Assembly (NCBI GenBank): GCA_011524915.1
Contig: WTJH01000119.1
Location: forward strand, 1-35,937
Direction: 5' to 3'
Origin: Flavobacteriales bacterium
Lineage (GTDB): Bacteria; Bacteroidota; Bacteroidia; Flavobacteriales; Flavobacteriaceae
DNA: 35,937 bases
Shown here: positions 1 through 9,099 of the stretch, one piece after another
How positions within the stretch are numbered: position 1 is the first letter of the stretch
How the letters are laid out: each line of letters starts with the position of its first letter
Made by a program: the position numbers and the translations under genes
Notes under the pieces: model-generated
What the model saw: only the letters and a program-made list of their open reading frames with translations
The model's database searches: none
Told to the model about the DNA's origin: nothing

Positions 1-109
1 GTATTTTAGCCTCTGGCCATTCCAAGCGGATGGCATGAGCAATAGCTAAAGCTGGGTACATATGCCCCCCTGTGCCTCCACCGGAAATTATAAATCTATA
101 GGGTTTCAC
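1..109 (-). CDS. murG: MurG, lipid II-forming GlcNAc transferase (partial, N-terminus only)
   Basis: MurG adds GlcNAc from UDP-GlcNAc to lipid I on the inner face of the cytoplasmic membrane, giving lipid II. Only the first 36 codons lie in the window; the gene runs off the left edge. The visible part carries the family's N-terminal glycine-rich loop [15 protein letters not shown] (about residues 10-24). The start is a GTG at 107-109; an in-frame TAA at 119-121 limits how far upstream it could begin. It overlaps the end of ftsW by 14 bases, so the two are probably translated in a coupled way. The identity rests on the loop and on its place after ftsW, which is the usual dcw order. Confidence 0.9.
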   Translation of the reverse strand, partial: MKPYRFIISGGGTGGHMYPALAIAHAIRLEWPEAKI

Positions 110-1280
110 TGAATTCAATTATGGGATTTTTAGGCATCGCGTCCGATTTTTGTTCTTTACGTGCCGTTACACTCAACAGTATTCCAAAGGCCAAACAAGT
201 CATCCATACCGATGTCCCTCCACTACTCACCAAGGGCAAAGTTTGCCCGGTTACAGGCAACACCTGAAGAGCAACCCCCATATTGATGAAGGCCTGAAAA
301 ACAATAGGAACACCCATGCCAACAATCAATAGCTTTCCAAAAAGCTCTTCTGTTTTATGCGCATTGACAAGGATCCTAAACAAGACCATCAGATACAAGC
401 CTATTAAAGCAATTCCTCCAAGAATACCGTATTCTTCTACGATTATGGCATAGATAAAATCCGAGGAACTCTGGGGTAAGAAATTTTTCATCACGCTTTT
501 TCCAGCGCCTTTTCCAAAAAGCCCACCCGTAGCTATGGCTGTTTTAGAAAGTTCAATTTGGTAGTTTTCGGCTCCGTTGTCTTGAGCTCTAAAGTTTTCA
601 ATTCTGCTCCGCCAGGTATCTACCCGATTGGGCATGGCTTCGGGAAAAGCAAGAGCTACTAAGACAAAAAAAGTCAAGCCTGCTGCTCCTAAACCAAAAA
701 TATAAATGAGATATCGGATGGGATACCCCCCGACAAAAGTGAGCATCAGCACCATCAGAAAAAGCATGGCAGCCGTTGAAAAATTCGCTGGAAGGATCAA
801 GAAAACAATCAATAACACAGGCATCCATAGGGCCAAGAATGAACTCTGAAAACTCACCTGACTGTGCTCGTGTTTTTGAAGGTAAAATGCTACATATACC
901 AACAGATGAACAAAAGCCAAGGTAGAGGTCTGAAAACTCACTCCAATAAATGGAATTTTGATCCATCTACTCGCATTGGCCCCATCGATGGTTGTTCCCT
1001 GAAGGGCTGTATACAACAATAAAAAAACTATAATCGGGAAGGCAATTATGGCCACCCCCTTAAAATAGGTATACGGGATTCTATGAATCAAATAAGTGAT
1101 GCTAAAACCAAACATTACAATCACAAAATGCTTCATCAGATACCCCACCGGAGACCCTACTCCTACCACATAACTCAAATTTGTACTGGCACTATATACA
1201 GGAAGAAAAGAAAAGAAAGCCAATAGAATCATCAGCACCCAAAGCACTCGATCTCCCCAAAATATTTCCTGTAGGCGCAT
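96..1280 (-). CDS. ftsW: FtsW, septal peptidoglycan polymerase (SEDS family)
   Basis: FtsW is the division-specific SEDS glycosyltransferase that polymerises lipid II together with the class B PBP FtsI. The protein has 394 residues, is strongly hydrophobic with about ten membrane segments, and begins with a short cytoplasmic tail. SEDS hallmarks seen are the [15 protein letters not shown] stretch near residues 271-284, containing the conserved Asp (D274), and the C-terminal [17 protein letters not shown] block at 341-357. ATG start at 1280, 9 bases after the murD stop. RodA, the elongation paralogue, is the main alternative; the position between murD and murG argues for FtsW. Confidence 0.95.
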   Translation of the reverse strand: MRLQEIFWGDRVLWVLMILLAFFSFLPVYSASTNLSYVVGVGSPVGYLMKHFVIVMFGFSITYLIHRIPYTYFKGVAIIAFPIIVFLLLYTALQGTTIDGANASRWIKIPFIGVSFQTSTLAFVHLLVYVAFYLQKHEHSQVSFQSSFLALWMPVLLIVFLILPANFSTAAMLFLMVLMLTFVGGYPIRYLIYIFGLGAAGLTFFVLVALAFPEAMPNRVDTWRSRIENFRAQDNGAENYQIELSKTAIATGGLFGKGAGKSVMKNFLPQSSSDFIYAIIVEEYGILGGIALIGLYLMVLFRILVNAHKTEELFGKLLIVGMGVPIVFQAFINMGVALQVLPVTGQTLPLVSSGGTSVWMTCLAFGILLSVTARKEQKSDAMPKNPIIEFSETL

Positions 1281-1289
1281 AACTTTGAA

Positions 1290-2633
1290 TTAAAGGTTTC
1301 GAACGGCCGCTTTAAATTGGTCGCCTCGATCTTCATAATTATCAAAAAGATCAAAACTGGCACACGCAGGAGAAAGCAAAACAGCTTCTTTTCGTTCTGC
1401 AATTTTATGCGCAATCTTTACTGCTTCTTGCATGGATTGCGTTTCTACAAGAATCGGCACAACCCCCTCGAAGGTCTCGACTAGTTTAGCATTATCGACG
1501 CCCAAGCAAATGATTGCTTTTACCTTGGTATTTACCAAAGGCAACAAACTTTCGTAATCGTTTCCTTTGTCTACCCCCCCAGCGATCCATACCGTTGGAC
1601 ATTCCATACTGTCCAAGGCAAAATAGGTAGCATTTACATTGGTCGCTTTAGAGTCGTTGATGTAGGACACTTTTCGGATGTTTAAGACTTGCTCTAGGCG
1701 ATGCGAAGCCCCTTTAAAATGCAATAAACTTTCGCGAATAGTTTCTTTACGAATATCCACTAGGCTAGCTGCTGTAGCGGCAGCCATAGCATTGAGTAAA
1801 TTGTGTCTCCCTTGAAACGGGAATTGAGAAGTTGCAATCATGTTTGGTTTATTTAAAGTTTGAATAGATATCTGATCTTGTTGTATTTGTGTGGTCGCTC
1901 TTTGGGGGAAATCGATCCCAAAAGCATGCTTCTGAACGGGAGCATCAAGGGCTATAACAGATTCGTGTAGCACGGAATCGTCAGAACCATAAATAAGATG
2001 CTGCTGAGCCGTTTGATTTTCAAAAATTCGAAGCTTTGCCTTGAGATAGTTTTCAAATGAATTCCCGTAGCGATCTAAATGATCTGGAGTGATATTGGTA
2101 ATTATACTGACATGAGGGGCAAAGGTTTTGATACCATCCAATTGAAAACTACTTACCTCCACCACAAAGTATTCGTGATCTTGTTCAGCGACTATACGAG
2201 CAAAGCTGGTTCCGATATTTCCCGCCAACCCAACATCCAAACCGGCATCTTTGAGGATTTGATAGGTCATCAGGGTCGTAGTAGTTTTACCATTACTCCC
2301 CGTAATGGCAATGATTTTTGCAGTGGTATAGAGCGAAGCAAATTCGATTTCAGAGATGATAGGACTCCCTTGAGCAGCAAGTGCTTGGACCACAGCTGCC
2401 TCCTCTGGAATTCCTGGACTTTTCACGACCCAACGGGCTCCTGCCATTCGATTGAGGTCGTGATTAGACATCTCAAAGGCAATGCCATGGGCCTGAAAAA
2501 GCTGCTGCGTTTTTTCGGAAATGCTATTTCGATCCGAAACAAACACCTCATACCCCTGTTGCACGCCCAATAAGGCAGCTCCAATCCCCGATTCTCCGGC
2601 ACCTAAAACGACAAGTAAGGCGTTCTTTTTCAT
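1290..2633 (-). CDS. murD: MurD, UDP-MurNAc-L-alanine--D-glutamate ligase
   Basis: Cytoplasmic Mur ligase that adds D-glutamate to UDP-MurNAc-L-Ala using ATP. The protein has 447 residues from the ATG at 2633. It opens with a Rossmann-like loop ([11 protein letters not shown]), then has the ATP-binding P-loop GSNGKTTT at about 112-119, the [11 protein letters not shown] motif in the central domain, and HRLEQV followed by NDSKATN in the C-terminal part; all are Mur-ligase signatures. The frame stays open 18 codons further upstream, but that extension lies inside mraY and has no family similarity. The ATG shares the ATGA overlap with the mraY stop, which supports the chosen start. Confidence 0.95.
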   Translation of the reverse strand: MKKNALLVVLGAGESGIGAALLGVQQGYEVFVSDRNSISEKTQQLFQAHGIAFEMSNHDLNRMAGARWVVKSPGIPEEAAVVQALAAQGSPIISEIEFASLYTTAKIIAITGSNGKTTTTLMTYQILKDAGLDVGLAGNIGTSFARIVAEQDHEYFVVEVSSFQLDGIKTFAPHVSIITNITPDHLDRYGNSFENYLKAKLRIFENQTAQQHLIYGSDDSVLHESVIALDAPVQKHAFGIDFPQRATTQIQQDQISIQTLNKPNMIATSQFPFQGRHNLLNAMAAATAASLVDIRKETIRESLLHFKGASHRLEQVLNIRKVSYINDSKATNVNATYFALDSMECPTVWIAGGVDKGNDYESLLPLVNTKVKAIICLGVDNAKLVETFEGVVPILVETQSMQEAVKIAHKIAERKEAVLLSPACASFDLFDNYEDRGDQFKAAVRNL

Positions 2634-3823
2634 CTGAGTTTTAGAGTTACAATGGAAATAACAGCCAAGAGAATCCCGACGATCCAAAATCGAGTTACGA
2701 TCTTACTCTCGTGATATCCTTTTTTCTGATAGTGATGGTGCAAAGGAGACATCAACAAGATTCGCTCCCCTTTTCCGGTTTTGCGTTTGGTATACTTGAA
2801 ATAACTGACCTGAACGATTACGGATAAGTTTTCGGCCAGAAAAACACCGCAGAGAATGGGAATCAAAAGTTCTTTACGGACACAAATAGCGATGACAGAA
2901 ATGAGAGCACCAATGGTTAAACTTCCTGTATCGCCCATAAATACGGTAGCGGGATAGGTATTGTACCACAAGAATCCAACCAAGCCCCCGATAAATGCCG
3001 CTATAAATACGGTGATTTCACCTACACCCGGCAGATACATAATATTGAGATAGTTCGAAAAAATAGCATTCCCCGAAACCCAAGCAAAAATCGCTAGCGC
3101 TAAAACCGCAATGGTGGAAGTACCGGCTGCCAAACCGTCGATCCCGTCGGTTAAATTGGCTCCGTTGGAAACAGCCGTGATGATAAAAATTACAATGGGA
3201 ATAAAAATGACCCAACTCCATTGATGCATCTCGGGGCCCAACCAATCAATAAAAAAAGCATAGTCAAATTCATTGTTTTTTAAAAGGGGGATGGTCGTTA
3301 GAGTTGACTTAAACTCGGTAGGCGAAAGCCCGCCCTCTTGATATTCTCGGATGGTCACATCGGGATGAAAATACAGGGTCACCCCTACAATAAGCCCCAA
3401 TACAATCTGTCCTAAAACCTTAAATCTCCCTTGAAGACCTTCCTTATTTTTCTTAAAAATCTTAATGTAATCGTCTGCCCAACCAATAAGCCCCATCCAA
3501 ATGGTGGTAAAAACAAGTAGCTGTATATAGATGTTGTCTACTCGAGCCAAAAGCAATGCAGGGATAAGGGTCGCTGCAATGATGATGATTCCTCCCATGG
3601 TGGGAGTCCCCTCTTTTTCTTTTTGCCCAGCTAATCCTAGGTCTCTAACACTCTCTCCAATTTGTTGGCGTTTGAGAAATTGAATGATTTTCTTTCCGAA
3701 AATCATGGAGAATAGAAGCGACAATATAAATGCCATAGAAGCTCTAAAGGATAGATACTGGAATACCGAAGCCCCTATGAGCTGGTATGTGTTTTCGAGA
3801 TATTCAAAGAGATAATAGAGCAT
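2630..3823 (-). CDS. mraY: MraY, phospho-MurNAc-pentapeptide transferase
   Basis: Integral membrane enzyme that moves phospho-MurNAc-pentapeptide from UDP to undecaprenyl phosphate, forming lipid I. The 397-residue protein has about ten hydrophobic segments. Visible signatures are EGTPTMGG (71-78), the Asp pair in WADDYIK (D117, D118), [10 protein letters not shown] with D226 and D229, GDTGSL, and the cytoplasmic [10 protein letters not shown] near the C-terminus. It is longer than the roughly 360-residue E. coli enzyme, mainly because of an extra-membrane stretch around 155-200. ATG start at 3823, 4 bases after the murE stop; its own stop overlaps the murD start as ATGA. Confidence 0.96.
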   Translation of the reverse strand: MLYYLFEYLENTYQLIGASVFQYLSFRASMAFILSLLFSMIFGKKIIQFLKRQQIGESVRDLGLAGQKEKEGTPTMGGIIIIAATLIPALLLARVDNIYIQLLVFTTIWMGLIGWADDYIKIFKKNKEGLQGRFKVLGQIVLGLIVGVTLYFHPDVTIREYQEGGLSPTEFKSTLTTIPLLKNNEFDYAFFIDWLGPEMHQWSWVIFIPIVIFIITAVSNGANLTDGIDGLAAGTSTIAVLALAIFAWVSGNAIFSNYLNIMYLPGVGEITVFIAAFIGGLVGFLWYNTYPATVFMGDTGSLTIGALISVIAICVRKELLIPILCGVFLAENLSVIVQVSYFKYTKRKTGKGERILLMSPLHHHYQKKGYHESKIVTRFWIVGILLAVISIVTLKLR

Positions 3824-3827
3824 AAAT

Positions 3828-5282
3828 TCAGATTTCGGTAAAATATTTTTGAGCTAAGGCACTGTCATCAAAGGGCAGTCGCTCCCCATTTATTTCCTGA
3901 TACTTTTCGTGCCCTTTCCCGGCAATCAAAACAACATCCCCTTCGGCCGCCATTCGCGAAACCGCTTGGATGGCCTCCTCACGAGATGTAATGCTTAGGG
4001 TTTTCTTGTAGTCCTCAGGAGCTACTCCCGCCATCATTTCCTTTAAAATATTTTCGGGAGATTCGTTCCGAGGGTTGTCTGAAGTAAAAATGACTCGATT
4101 GGACTCTTGAGCCGCTATTTTGCCCATTTCAGGTCTTTTTTCCGCATCTCTGTCTCCCCCACAACCTATAAGGGTATACAATGTTTCGTTTTGAGTGCGG
4201 ATGGCGTTAATGGTTTGCAATACGTTTTTTAAAGCATCTGGAGTATGAGCAAAATCAACAATAACAACTCGGTTTTGTAATCGTAAAACTTCGAATCGCC
4301 CCTCCACATTTTTCAACAAACTCATTTGTGGAAACAATACCTCTTCAGGAACACCCAGTTCTTGAGCTACCGCACCGACAGCCAATAAATTGGAAGCGTT
4401 GTAGGTCCCTACCAATTGTGTCCAGACTTCGGTTTGCTGAAACGACAACAACATTCCCTCAAACTGATTTTCTAAGATCTTGACACGATAATCGGCCTGA
4501 GTTTTTAAAGCGTATTTTATATGTTTTGCAGAACAATTTTGGAGCATGTAAGCCGCGTTTTTATCGTCTGCATTTACCAAGGCAAAGGCCTCTTCGGGGA
4601 GCTGATCAAAAAATTCCTTTTTGACATCTCTGTATTGAGCAAAGGTTTTGTGAAAGTCTAAATGGTCGTGCGAAAGATTGGTAAATACCCCGCCAGCAAA
4701 GGTTAAACCTTCAATTCTTTTTTGTGCTATCCCATGAGAAGACACCTCCATAAAACAATGGGTAACTCCAGCATCGACCATAGCCTTTAGAGACTCTTGT
4801 AGCTGCAATGGGTCTGGAGTCGTATGACTCGAATCCTGAGCAACAGTACCTATCATGGTACGAATGGTTGAAATCAATCCAGTGGTAAATCCGAGCCGTG
4901 TAAAGATGTCATACAGTAAGGTTGTTACGGTGGTTTTTCCGTTGGTTCCGGTTACCCCAACCAACCGAAGCTTTGCGCTTGGAGCATCATAAAAGTTGGC
5001 AGCCATCTGACCCAAGGCCAATCGACTGTCCCCAACACGTACATAAGTAACATCTGCTTGCAACAGCTCTGGCAACACCTCACATACCACGGTAGTGGCA
5101 CCTGTCTTGATCGCCTGATCGATAAACCGATGTCCATCAAAATTTTCTCCAGCTTGGGCAACAAACATCCCTTGGGGAACCACCTTACGTGAATCGAAGG
5201 CAATAGCAACAACAGGACGATCCAACTCTCCTTGAACCGCATCAATAGAAACTCTAAAAAGTATGTCTTTTAGTGCTTTCAT
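3828..5282 (-). CDS. murE: MurE, UDP-MurNAc-tripeptide synthetase (meso-DAP type)
   Basis: Cytoplasmic Mur ligase adding the third amino acid of the stem peptide. The 484-residue protein has the P-loop GTNGKTT at about 112-118, HTTPDP in the substrate site, and DNPRNE at about 402-407. The DNPR sequence is the known signature of meso-diaminopimelate-specific MurE enzymes, so the wall is predicted to be the mDAP type. The chosen ATG at 5282 forms an ATGA overlap with the ftsI stop; a 21-codon upstream extension in the same frame lies within ftsI and looks unlike any Mur ligase. Confidence 0.95.
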   Translation of the reverse strand: MKALKDILFRVSIDAVQGELDRPVVAIAFDSRKVVPQGMFVAQAGENFDGHRFIDQAIKTGATTVVCEVLPELLQADVTYVRVGDSRLALGQMAANFYDAPSAKLRLVGVTGTNGKTTVTTLLYDIFTRLGFTTGLISTIRTMIGTVAQDSSHTTPDPLQLQESLKAMVDAGVTHCFMEVSSHGIAQKRIEGLTFAGGVFTNLSHDHLDFHKTFAQYRDVKKEFFDQLPEEAFALVNADDKNAAYMLQNCSAKHIKYALKTQADYRVKILENQFEGMLLSFQQTEVWTQLVGTYNASNLLAVGAVAQELGVPEEVLFPQMSLLKNVEGRFEVLRLQNRVVIVDFAHTPDALKNVLQTINAIRTQNETLYTLIGCGGDRDAEKRPEMGKIAAQESNRVIFTSDNPRNESPENILKEMMAGVAPEDYKKTLSITSREEAIQAVSRMAAEGDVVLIAGKGHEKYQEINGERLPFDDSALAQKYFTEI

Positions 5283-7249
5283 CCGAGTTTTAAGGCTATA
5301 GTTTTTACTTGATTGATGGGAGTGCCTGCCTGTATAGACTGCCAAAGCACCTTTCCTTTTCCTTGGACATTCACTTGCAACCCTAAGCCCTCGAGTAGAG
5401 CGATAGCATCCATAAAATGCATCCCTTTTAGGTTGGGAACTTCATCTGTAGAAGAATCTAGAACTGCAGGTGTATCAACAACCTTAGGAGCAGCCAACAC
5501 CTCTATAGGTTTTGGAAAATCCCGATTGACCGAAACGGCAATTTCTTTAAAAACGGGTGCAGCGACCGTTGCCCCGTAGTACCCCTTTTGCTTGTTGGGA
5601 CGGTGGATGACAACGATGCAAGAATAAATGGGTTGTTCGGCCGGAAAATAACCGACAAAACTGGAGATATACTGCACATCATCTGTATTATAGTCCACCT
5701 GACAAGTACCGGTCTTCCCCGCCATACTTATACGATCGTCTTTTATGCTGCGGGCGGTGCCCCAGGATTTGTTGACGACATTAAACATCATTTGCTGAAC
5801 AGCGGACAATGTTTTTTTAGAACAAATAGAGGGTTTAAGCACCTCGGGCTGGAGATCAAAGGATTTGTTCTCCCCCCACCCCTCTAAACGATTGACAAAC
5901 CTGGGTTTTACCATCACCCCATTGTTTGCTACTGCATTGTAAAAAGTTAAGGTCTGTAAAGGCGTTAGCGCCAATCCATATCCATAGGCCATCCATGGCA
6001 GGTCTAATCCATCCCAATCAGAATCCGTTGGATACGGAATTTTAGGCCTAGCCTCCCCTTGAATGGAAACCCCCAAAGGCTCCTTCAAGCCCATATCATA
6101 CAAACGGTCAATAAACTTTCGCGGATTGGATCGATAATGTTCATCTATAATTTTAACGATACCTACATTGGAGGACACTTCAAAAACTTTAGAGGCCGAG
6201 ATTTTACCATAGCCCCCTTTTCGAGAATCACGGACTTTAAATTTTCCGTAAAATGTCAGAACTCCGTTTTGAGTATCTATCATTTCGTTGGGCTGGATAA
6301 CCCCATCTTCTAAAGCCGCAATCATCCCCATAAGCTTGAAGGTGGAACCGGGCTCGTGAGCCTCGCCTACAGCATAATTAAGGCGCTCATAGTATTTCCC
6401 TTCTGGAGTGCGCCCTAAATTGGAAATCGCTTTTATTTCGCCCGTAGCTACTTCCATTACAACGGCAGTTCCGTGCTCTGCTTCAAACTTTTCCAGTTGA
6501 GCTAAAAGCGCATCATGAACCTTGTTCTGAAGCGGAACATTAATGGTGGTATACAAATCGTAACCTGCTGAAGGCTCCACTTCATTCGTGTCATTAAGTG
6601 GCTTCCACTGCCCATTTGCAATCCGCTGTTTTAAACGAACCCCCGGAGCTCCCCTCAAATAATTCCCATAAGCCCCTTCCAGACCTACTCTTAAAAAATA
6701 TCCTTTGGGATCTAATTTTTCATACCCAATGGTACGCTCGGCAATTTTCCCGAGCGGATGCTCTCGAATCATTTCTCGCTCGACAATCAAACCTCCTTTG
6801 TAACTGCCTAAGCTGAAAATGGGAAACTTTTTGATCTCCTGATATTGACTGTGCGTAAGGTTTTTAGCCAAAAGCATATATCTACTTTTTTGCTTCCATG
6901 CTCGGTCGAGTTTTCGAAGGAAATAGTCTGAGTCTTTTCCGAAAAAGCTCGCCAACGATCGAGCCAAACGCTCGCGATTTTCCTGATATACTTCCGATTT
7001 AACCGTGGCAGCATCCCACCGCAATTCATATTCGGCTACCGAGGTTGCCAACAAGGTTCCATCATCTGCATAAATATTTCCTCTCCCGGGTTGAATCACA
7101 GACTTTTTTAACGTCCGACTTTCAGCCAAAGCCTCATAGTGCTCCGCTTGATAGAACTGCAGATAAAATAATTTTCCAAAAAGGACGAGCGCGAAGAGAA
7201 GCATCCCAAAAGACACTAGATAAAATCGATTGGTGATCTTTTTACTCAT
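5279..7249 (-). CDS. ftsI: FtsI/PBP3-type class B penicillin-binding protein with C-terminal PASTA domain
   Basis: Transpeptidase that crosslinks septal peptidoglycan beside FtsW. From the ATG at 7249 (656 residues) it shows one N-terminal membrane anchor (about 8-30), a PBP dimerisation domain, and a transpeptidase domain with all three active-site motifs: STFK (S302, K305), SSN (359-361) and KTGT (512-515). The last 55 residues, beginning VPNLKGMHFMDAI, form a PASTA-like domain, seen in many Bacteroidota FtsI proteins. A second ATG at 7261 would add four residues (MLQQ); neither start has a clear ribosome-binding site. The frame overlaps the ftsL-like stop by 8 bases (or 20). Confidence 0.94.
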   Translation of the reverse strand: MSKKITNRFYLVSFGMLLFALVLFGKLFYLQFYQAEHYEALAESRTLKKSVIQPGRGNIYADDGTLLATSVAEYELRWDAATVKSEVYQENRERLARSLASFFGKDSDYFLRKLDRAWKQKSRYMLLAKNLTHSQYQEIKKFPIFSLGSYKGGLIVEREMIREHPLGKIAERTIGYEKLDPKGYFLRVGLEGAYGNYLRGAPGVRLKQRIANGQWKPLNDTNEVEPSAGYDLYTTINVPLQNKVHDALLAQLEKFEAEHGTAVVMEVATGEIKAISNLGRTPEGKYYERLNYAVGEAHEPGSTFKLMGMIAALEDGVIQPNEMIDTQNGVLTFYGKFKVRDSRKGGYGKISASKVFEVSSNVGIVKIIDEHYRSNPRKFIDRLYDMGLKEPLGVSIQGEARPKIPYPTDSDWDGLDLPWMAYGYGLALTPLQTLTFYNAVANNGVMVKPRFVNRLEGWGENKSFDLQPEVLKPSICSKKTLSAVQQMMFNVVNKSWGTARSIKDDRISMAGKTGTCQVDYNTDDVQYISSFVGYFPAEQPIYSCIVVIHRPNKQKGYYGATVAAPVFKEIAVSVNRDFPKPIEVLAAPKVVDTPAVLDSSTDEVPNLKGMHFMDAIALLEGLGLQVNVQGKGKVLWQSIQAGTPINQVKTIALKLG

Positions 7250-7559
7250 CTGCTGTAACATAGCTTAACATAAACGGAGTGCTCTTTTGCACTTTAAAAC
7301 CACGCCCCTCCAACACCTGTTGAATTCGACTTTCCTTCCGTAAGGCCACTAATTTGGATTTGCGCTCGACATACTGGCTTTTGAGTACTTGCAATTCTTT
7401 ATTCAACTCAGAAATCCTAAAAATCTTTCGATCGGTCTGATGCCCACTATTAATCATTACCAAAGCCAGAAAGGCAGAATAAAAAAGCATCCGCCAATTT
7501 TTAAGGGCGTTTTCTTTGAGCAGAAACTCAATGTTTAAAAAGGCAAGTATATTATTCAT
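7242..7559 (-). CDS. ftsL: FtsL-like bitopic cell-division protein
   Basis: A 105-residue protein with the FtsL layout: a short cytoplasmic N-terminus, one membrane segment at about 22-38, and a periplasmic region rich in charged residues and heptad-like leucines (about 45-82) expected to form a coiled coil. FtsL works with FtsB/FtsQ to activate FtsWI at the septum. Sequence similarity to E. coli FtsL is not obvious; the call rests on topology, size and its place between rsmH and ftsI, which is where Bacteroidota encode this family. Its ATG forms an ATGA overlap with the rsmH stop. Confidence 0.8.
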   Translation of the reverse strand: MNNILAFLNIEFLLKENALKNWRMLFYSAFLALVMINSGHQTDRKIFRISELNKELQVLKSQYVERKSKLVALRKESRIQQVLEGRGFKVQKSTPFMLSYVTADE

Positions 7560-8455
7560 AAACGTTCTGCAATTCTGAGTTTAGCACTACGCGCCCTTGA
7601 ATTTTCCTTGATTTCTTCTGCAGTTGCCACCTGTAGTTTCCCTACTTTTTTAAATGACACCAGTGGATTCCCGAAAAAGTCCTTTTCTACCTCCCCCTCA
7701 AAACGACCAGCACGAATAAAATTCTTAACCAGACGATCTTCCAGGGAGTGATAGGACAACACCACCAAACGCCCTTGAACCACCAAGACGTCGGCAGCCT
7801 GCTCCAAAAACTGACGAATAACATCCAACTCTTGGTTGACCTCAATACGCAGCGCTTGAAAAACTTGCGCAAATAACTTATTCGAATAACGCTCCGGAAC
7901 CAAAGGCTCTAGGAGTTCTTTTAACTCTTGAGTCGTTTTCAACTCCACAGTATCGCGGCCCGCCACTAGGGCTTGTGCCAGACGATCTGCGTTCTTCAAT
8001 TCTCCATAAAGCCTTAAAATCCTCTTGAGATCATGAAGTCCATACGTGTTTACCACATCCGCAGCACTCTTTCCCTGCGCCGGATTCATTCGCATATCTA
8101 AAGGACCATCAAAGCGAGTAGAAAATCCTCGAGAAGCCGTATCGAACTGATGAGAAGACACTCCAAAATCAGCTAAAATCCCATCTACTTGACGTACGCC
8201 ATGGAATTTTAAAAACCGCTTCATATCCGAGAAATTGGCCGGGATCAATAAAAATCGCGGGTCATCAAAGGCATTGGACCGCGCATCAGGGTCCTGATCA
8301 AAGGCTACCAATCGGCCCTTTTCTCCTAAACAATCCAGAATAGCTCGACTATGGCCTCCACCCCCAAAAGTTACATCCACATAAACGCCATCGGGCTGGA
8401 TATTCAACCCCTGAATACATTGATCTAACATGACGGGCTGGTGATAGTTACTCAT
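7556..8455 (-). CDS. rsmH: RsmH, 16S rRNA (cytosine-1402-N4)-methyltransferase
   Basis: SAM-dependent enzyme (formerly MraW) that methylates N4 of C1402 in the 30S decoding centre. The 299-residue protein begins MSNYHQPVML, typical for the family, followed by the SAM-binding motif DVTFGGGGHS at about 27-36. Further family features are ILADFGVSSHQFD, RGFSTRFDGPLDMRM and the C-terminal VVLSYHSLEDRLVKNF. ATG at 8453-8455, overlapping the mraZ stop by 8 bases. rsmH is nearly always second in the dcw cluster. Confidence 0.97.
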   Translation of the reverse strand: MSNYHQPVMLDQCIQGLNIQPDGVYVDVTFGGGGHSRAILDCLGEKGRLVAFDQDPDARSNAFDDPRFLLIPANFSDMKRFLKFHGVRQVDGILADFGVSSHQFDTASRGFSTRFDGPLDMRMNPAQGKSAADVVNTYGLHDLKRILRLYGELKNADRLAQALVAGRDTVELKTTQELKELLEPLVPERYSNKLFAQVFQALRIEVNQELDVIRQFLEQAADVLVVQGRLVVLSYHSLEDRLVKNFIRAGRFEGEVEKDFFGNPLVSFKKVGKLQVATAEEIKENSRARSAKLRIAERL

Positions 8456-8903
8456 CTGAATCTCCCATTACTTCTTCCGCTAAAGCACCGAAATCTACCG
8501 CCGCCTCATCTATAGCAGCTTCATAACGGTCCTTATCCCATATCTCAAGAATATTTACAGCAGAAGACAAGACTACATCTTTGGTAATCCCGGCATGGAC
8601 AAGCAAGTCTTTAGGAATCAGAACGCGGCCTGAAGCATCAACTTCAACCACCTTGACCCCTGCGGTAAACCTTCGAATAAAGTCGTTGTTCTTTTTATTA
8701 AAGCGATTTAGGCCATTCACCTTTTCCATAAGCGCCTCCCATTCTTTCATAGGATACAATTCCAAACAGGATTGAAAAACAGCTCGCTTAATGACAAAAC
8801 CACCACTGAGCTTATCTGCCAACTGTCGTTGCAATGCGCGCGGAACCATAACACGTCCTTTGGTGTCCGATTTACATTCATAAGTCCCTATAAAGTGCTG
8901 CAC
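8448..8903 (-). CDS. mraZ: MraZ, transcriptional regulator of the dcw cluster
   Basis: MraZ is a ring-forming DNA-binding protein with two AbrB/SpoVT-like halves that represses its own operon in the bacteria studied. The 151-residue protein shows both halves: SDTKGRVMVPRALQ near 12-25 and DASGRVLIPKDLL near 89-101, the two DxxGRxxxP elements that define the family. The C-terminus is acidic. The start codon is GTG (8901-8903); the next in-frame codon set upstream reaches a TAA at 8919-8921 with no ATG, so the GTG is well supported. It is the first gene of the operon, and GTGG boxes that fit its operator lie 41-91 bases upstream of the start. Confidence 0.95.
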   Translation of the reverse strand: MQHFIGTYECKSDTKGRVMVPRALQRQLADKLSGGFVIKRAVFQSCLELYPMKEWEALMEKVNGLNRFNKKNNDFIRRFTAGVKVVEVDASGRVLIPKDLLVHAGITKDVVLSSAVNILEIWDKDRYEAAIDEAAVDFGALAEEVMGDSDE

Positions 8904-8929
8904 TACAGTTGGTTGCTTTTAGTGATATT

Positions 8930-8937
8930 CAAAGATA
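8930..8937 (-). promoter_or_regulatory. Promoter -7 box of the mraZ/dcw operon
   Basis: TATCTTTG on the minus strand is an exact match to the Bacteroidota -7 consensus TAnnTTTG. It lies 26 bases from the mraZ GTG, predicting a leader of about 20 bases. No TTG-type -33 element is visible at the right distance; that space is filled by the GTGG boxes. Confidence 0.65.
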
Positions 8938-8943
8938 AAATTA

Positions 8944-8994
8944 AATTCCCACTTTTTACCACTAATTACCACTTTGTTAATAAGTTTTCCCACC
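8944..8994 (-). promoter_or_regulatory. Putative MraZ operator: four GTGG boxes upstream of mraZ
   Basis: Read on the minus strand, three 10-base units follow each other directly: AGTGGTAATT (8973-8964), AGTGGTAAAA (8963-8954) and AGTGGGAATT (8953-8944). A fourth, GGTGGGAAAA (8994-8985), sits 21 bases upstream of the first. MraZ is known to bind short G-rich repeats spaced 10 bp apart upstream of mraZ, so the boxes fit autoregulation. The array covers the place where a -33 element would be, just upstream of the -7 box at 8930-8937, so binding should block RNA polymerase. The repeat pattern is seen directly; the binding is inferred. Confidence 0.8.
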
Positions 8995-9058
8995 TGTCAT
9001 AAATCAGGAGATTTGAGGGATATAGCTGAAAAAAAAAACGAGGAATGATGGAATTGTA

Positions 9059-9066
9059 TATATTTG
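9059..9066 (+). promoter_or_regulatory. Possible -7 box for the hydrolase-engB operon
   Basis: TATATTTG matches TAnnTTTG and lies 33 bases upstream of the ATG at 9100. No good -33 TTG is seen 19-22 bases upstream. A purine-rich GAGGTGGAAG follows at about 9083-9092, close to but slightly far from the start codon. The rest of the 8904-9099 gap holds the mraZ promoter/operator and an A-rich tract at 9029-9038. Confidence 0.45.
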
Positions 9067-9099
9067 CCGATACTGCTAAATTGAGGTGGAAGTAGCTAC

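Noticed and set aside
598-966. Open frame of 122 codons in another frame of ftsW
   Set aside because: Low-complexity product rich in Ser, Phe and Cys from out-of-frame reading of a membrane-protein gene.
96-1280. Calling the SEDS protein RodA
   Set aside because: Position between murD and murG and next to the division PBP gene makes FtsW far more likely.
2079-2573. Open frame of 164 codons on the plus strand opposite murD
   Set aside because: It lies wholly inside murD, whose motifs are clear; the translation has no recognisable domain and no start signals.
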